Below, one piece after another: positions 6,411 through 7,999 of a DNA stretch of 7,999 nucleotides. Where the stretch lies: NCBI GenBank assembly GCA_937907705.1, contig CALCVP010000010.1, forward strand, positions 1 to 7,999, in the 5' to 3' direction. Within the stretch, counting starts at the first letter, position 1. Each line of letters opens with the position of its first letter. A program made the translations under genes and the position numbers. This stretch comes from an uncultured Prevotella sp. GTDB lineage: Bacteria > Bacteroidota > Bacteroidia > Bacteroidales > Bacteroidaceae. Under the pieces are notes generated by a model, which was given only the letters and a program-made list of their open reading frames with translations, had not been told where the DNA came from and did no database searches.

Positions 6411-7472
6411 ATGAAACTTAATATTGCGATTCTTTCGGGCGATGGCATAGGCCCGGAAATCATGAAACAAGGTGTAGCTGTACTTAATGCTATAGCTGAT
6501 AAATTCAATCATCAGTTTGAATATCAAGAAGCTATATGTGGAGCTCACGCTATTGATAAAGTGGAAAATCCATTTCCAGAAGAGACTTATCAAGTTTGTA
6601 AAGCGGCAGATGCTGTATTGTTTGCTGCAGTCGGTGATCCAAGGTTTGATAATGACCCTACTGCAAAAGTTCGTCCAGAGCAAGGGCTATTGGCAATGCG
6701 CAAGAAATTAGGACTTTTTGCCAATATCCGACCTGTGCAAACTTTTAAGTGCTTATTGCATAAATCACCATTAAAAGATGAACTGATAGATGGTGCAGAT
6801 TTTATTTGTATAAGAGAGTTAACTGGAGGTATGTATTTTGGCGAAAAGTATCAGGATGACGACAAAGCATACGATACGAATTATTATACTCGTCCTGAGA
6901 TAGAACGCATCTTAAGAGTTGCATACCAATATGCACAAAAGCGGAAAAAGCACCTTACGGTAGTAGATAAAGCTAATGTATTGGCATCAAGTCGTTTATG
7001 GAGAAAAGTAGCGAAAGAAATGGAGATAGATTATCCAGATGTAACTACTGATTATATGTTTGTAGACAATGCGGCCATGCGTATGTTGGCAGAACCTAAA
7101 TTCTTTGATGTCATGGTTACAGAAAATACGTTTGGCGATATTCTGACAGATGAGGGTAGTTGTATTTCTGGAAGTATGGGACTGCTACCTTCTGCTTCAA
7201 CCGGCGAAAGCACACCTGTTTTTGAGCCTGTACATGGTTCATGGCCACAAGCAGCGGGCAAGAATATAGCCAACCCACTTGCTCAGATATTGTCAGCAGC
7301 AATGTTACTTGAACATTTCAACCTTAAAGATGAAGGAAAATTAATACGAGAAGCTGTAGACGCTTCATTAGACGCCAATGTCCGTACACCTGAGATACAA
7401 GTAAAAGGTGGGGCCATTTATGGTACAAAAGAGGTTGGAACATGGATTGTAGATTATATTACGAAAGCATAA
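6411..7472 (+). CDS. leuB: 3-isopropylmalate dehydrogenase
   Basis: Oxidatively decarboxylates 3-isopropylmalate to 2-oxoisocaproate, the precursor of leucine; related enzymes also act on 3-methylmalate from the citramalate route. The 353-residue protein shows GDGIGPEI at 10-17, substrate arginines Arg97, Arg107 and Arg135, Tyr142 in GGMYFGE, Lys187 in VDKANV, and the metal-binding aspartates Asp219, Asp243 and Asp247 in FVDN and FGDILTDE. The cofactor loop (271-289) reads FEPVHGSWPQAAGKNIANP. Many LeuB proteins have HGSAPD here, with an Asp that binds the NAD ribose; this protein has Gln280 at that position. The ATG at 6411 is followed at once by the first beta strand, and the upstream bases are AT-rich without a Shine-Dalgarno. 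The gene lies 42 bases after the synthase and is the last recognised gene of the operon. Confidence 0.96.
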   Translation: MKLNIAILSGDGIGPEIMKQGVAVLNAIADKFNHQFEYQEAICGAHAIDKVENPFPEETYQVCKAADAVLFAAVGDPRFDNDPTAKVRPEQGLLAMRKKLGLFANIRPVQTFKCLLHKSPLKDELIDGADFICIRELTGGMYFGEKYQDDDKAYDTNYYTRPEIERILRVAYQYAQKRKKHLTVVDKANVLASSRLWRKVAKEMEIDYPDVTTDYMFVDNAAMRMLAEPKFFDVMVTENTFGDILTDEGSCISGSMGLLPSASTGESTPVFEPVHGSWPQAAGKNIANPLAQILSAAMLLEHFNLKDEGKLIREAVDASLDANVRTPEIQVKGGAIYGTKEVGTWIVDYITKA

Positions 7473-7484
7473 ATTTTGTATATC

Positions 7485-7515
7485 CAAGTAGGCACTCATT
7501 TAGAGCGTCTACTTG
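7485..7515 (+). repeat. Stem-loop 1 after leuB
   Basis: Bases 7485-7497 pair with 7503-7515 around the loop ATTTA: eleven Watson-Crick pairs, one G-U and one A-C mismatch. It lies 12 bases after the leuB stop. The bases that follow (AATTGTGC) are not a T-run, so it is not a standard intrinsic terminator; it could protect the 3' end of the leu mRNA. Confidence 0.5.
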
Positions 7516-7523
7516 AATTGTGC

Positions 7524-7585
7524 TTTATAGGCTGTATGTATTTGTTATGCAATGGACTATGTAGCAGATACATACAGTCTATAAA
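7524..7585 (+). repeat. Stem-loop 2: 18-bp inverted repeat
   Basis: Bases 7524-7541 pair with 7568-7585 over 18 positions with only one G-U pair (G7531 equivalent position opposite U) and no mismatch. The 26-base loop (7542-7567) can form a further TGC/GCA pairing. No T-run follows, so it is not an intrinsic terminator. A stem this long is unlikely by chance and suggests a structured RNA or a palindromic repeat unit. Confidence 0.55.
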
Positions 7586-7598
7586 TAAAGTGAAAGAT

Positions 7599-7678
7599 TA
7601 AGCTATTGCACAGTACTAATAATGGCTTGATACCTGTGTAGAATTGGGTATTGCCTTTATATGCAGGTCGCAATAGTT
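7599..7678 (+). repeat. Stem-loops 3 and 4 with alternative pairing
   Basis: Bases 7601-7609 (AGCTATTGC) can pair with 7670-7678 (GCAATAGTT), eight Watson-Crick pairs and one G-U, closing a domain. The overlapping segment 7599-7607 can instead pair with 7621-7629, nine pairs including two G-U. An inner stem, 7632-7640 with 7660-7668, fits both arrangements. The two outer pairings exclude each other. This was found by eye without energy calculation. Confidence 0.35.
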
Positions 7679-7794
7679 CACGTCATCCACTGAGAAAGGT
7701 TGCAGTTTAATTGACATTTATACTGAACAGATATATAAAGGTTTAACTCTGTCCGAAGTAGTTTTGATTATATGCATGTTGATTATTTGATTGT

Positions 7795-7833
7795 CATTCG
7801 AAAAACGTTCGAACAGTTTTCGAATGCTTTTTT
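7795..7833 (+). terminator. Intrinsic terminator
   Basis: CATTCGAAAA (7795-7804) and TTTTCGAATG (7817-7826) form a perfect 10-bp stem with a 12-base loop that itself contains the palindrome GTTCGAAC (7807-7814). One C and then six Ts (7828-7833) follow. This is a good intrinsic terminator on the + strand and probably ends the leu transcript, or a small RNA encoded in the preceding structured region. The lower strand shows no T-run past the stem, so it is not obviously bidirectional. Confidence 0.75.
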
Positions 7834-7999
7834 ACCAGACAAAAGAAAATATCTTATAGAGGTGGCATTTTTTATTGCACACTTTCCTGTTTGTTTACAA
7901 AAATAACACTTTTAATGCATTAAAACTGCCTTTGTTCTACGCAAAATAATTAGGGTGTCCAGTTAGATGTTCCGAAAAACAAATGCTGAAATCACCCGT
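7834..7999. other. Intergenic tail with palindrome, no gene identified
   Basis: No complete gene is seen. A perfect 16-bp palindrome (TTTTAATGCATTAAAA, 7910-7925) is present. On the lower strand a stretch of about 43 codons is open from about 7917 down to a stop near 7787, but it has no ATG at its beginning and runs across the terminator hairpin, so I do not call it a gene. GGGTG (7953-7957) and CACCC (7993-7997) near the right edge are weak inverted repeats. The stretch may be a dispersed intergenic repeat. Confidence 0.3.

Larger units (their letters stand above)
7473..7794. other. Structured non-coding region after leuB
   Basis: No convincing gene is seen on either strand in these 322 bases, and I find no tRNA-like T-loop or D-loop. 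What it holds is a succession of inverted repeats listed separately (7485-7515, 7524-7585, 7599-7678). The next + strand intrinsic terminator is at 7795. The region may be a long structured 3' UTR of the leu transcript or contain a small RNA gene. A TAGTTTTG at 7759-7766 matches the -7 box but has no TTTG at the right distance. Confidence 0.4.

Noticed and set aside
6345..6683. Lower-strand open frame of 112 codons over the start of leuB
   Set aside because: It is antisense to conserved LeuB sequence and resembles no family I know.
7473..7700. tRNA or other standard RNA gene after leuB
   Set aside because: No GGTTCGA-type T-loop, D-loop or seven-base acceptor pairing was found, and I cannot match it to 6S RNA, tmRNA or RNase P RNA by eye.
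7759..7766. TAGTTTTG as a promoter -7 box
   Set aside because: It matches the consensus, but no TTTG is found 19-21 bases upstream and a terminator follows at 7795.
7898..7905. Lower-strand TATTTTTG as a promoter -7 box
   Set aside because: The box matches, but there is no TTTG at the right distance on that strand and no gene follows it.

Overview
The window carries a leucine (branched-chain amino acid) biosynthesis operon from a low-GC member of the Bacteroidetes, most likely order Bacteroidales and perhaps Prevotella-like. The clues are a TTTG/TAnnTTTG promoter, the near absence of Shine-Dalgarno sequences before the large genes, a secreted protein with an Ala-Gln signal cleavage site, and the gene order leuA-leuC-leuD-second leuA-family synthase-leuB. 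The genus is a guess from memory of related proteins.

Layout: 1-150 is AT-rich with no recognised feature. A small secreted SGNH/GDSL hydrolase lies at 151-828 and is unrelated in function to the rest. The 829-1106 gap holds a promoter (881-912), a predicted 26-residue leader peptide rich in Ile/Leu/Val (943-1023), an antiterminator pairing (997-1008 with 1042-1054) and a 14-bp intrinsic terminator (1037-1073). Together these look like a transcription attenuator controlling everything downstream. Next come leuA (1107-2603), leuC (2649-4046), leuD (4228-4818), a LeuA/CimA-family synthase (4827-6368) and leuB (6411-7472), all on the + strand. The leuC-leuD gap contains a 29-codon, leucine-rich small ORF (4126-4215) behind a perfect AGGAGG. 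The last 527 bases have no convincing gene. They hold a series of strong stem-loops (7485-7678), a clear intrinsic terminator (7795-7833) and a tail with a 16-bp palindrome that may be a dispersed repeat.

How the genes work together: LeuA condenses acetyl-CoA with 2-oxoisovalerate to 2-isopropylmalate, LeuC and LeuD form the isomerase, and LeuB oxidises the product to the precursor of leucine. The second synthase may make citramalate, which LeuCD and LeuB can carry towards 2-oxobutyrate and isoleucine, or it may be a second isopropylmalate synthase. The mixed Ile/Leu/Val content of the leader peptide would fit an operon that serves more than one branched-chain amino acid.

The most interesting signals are the complete ribosome-mediated attenuator before leuA, the leucine-rich small ORF before leuD, and the unexplained structured region after leuB.
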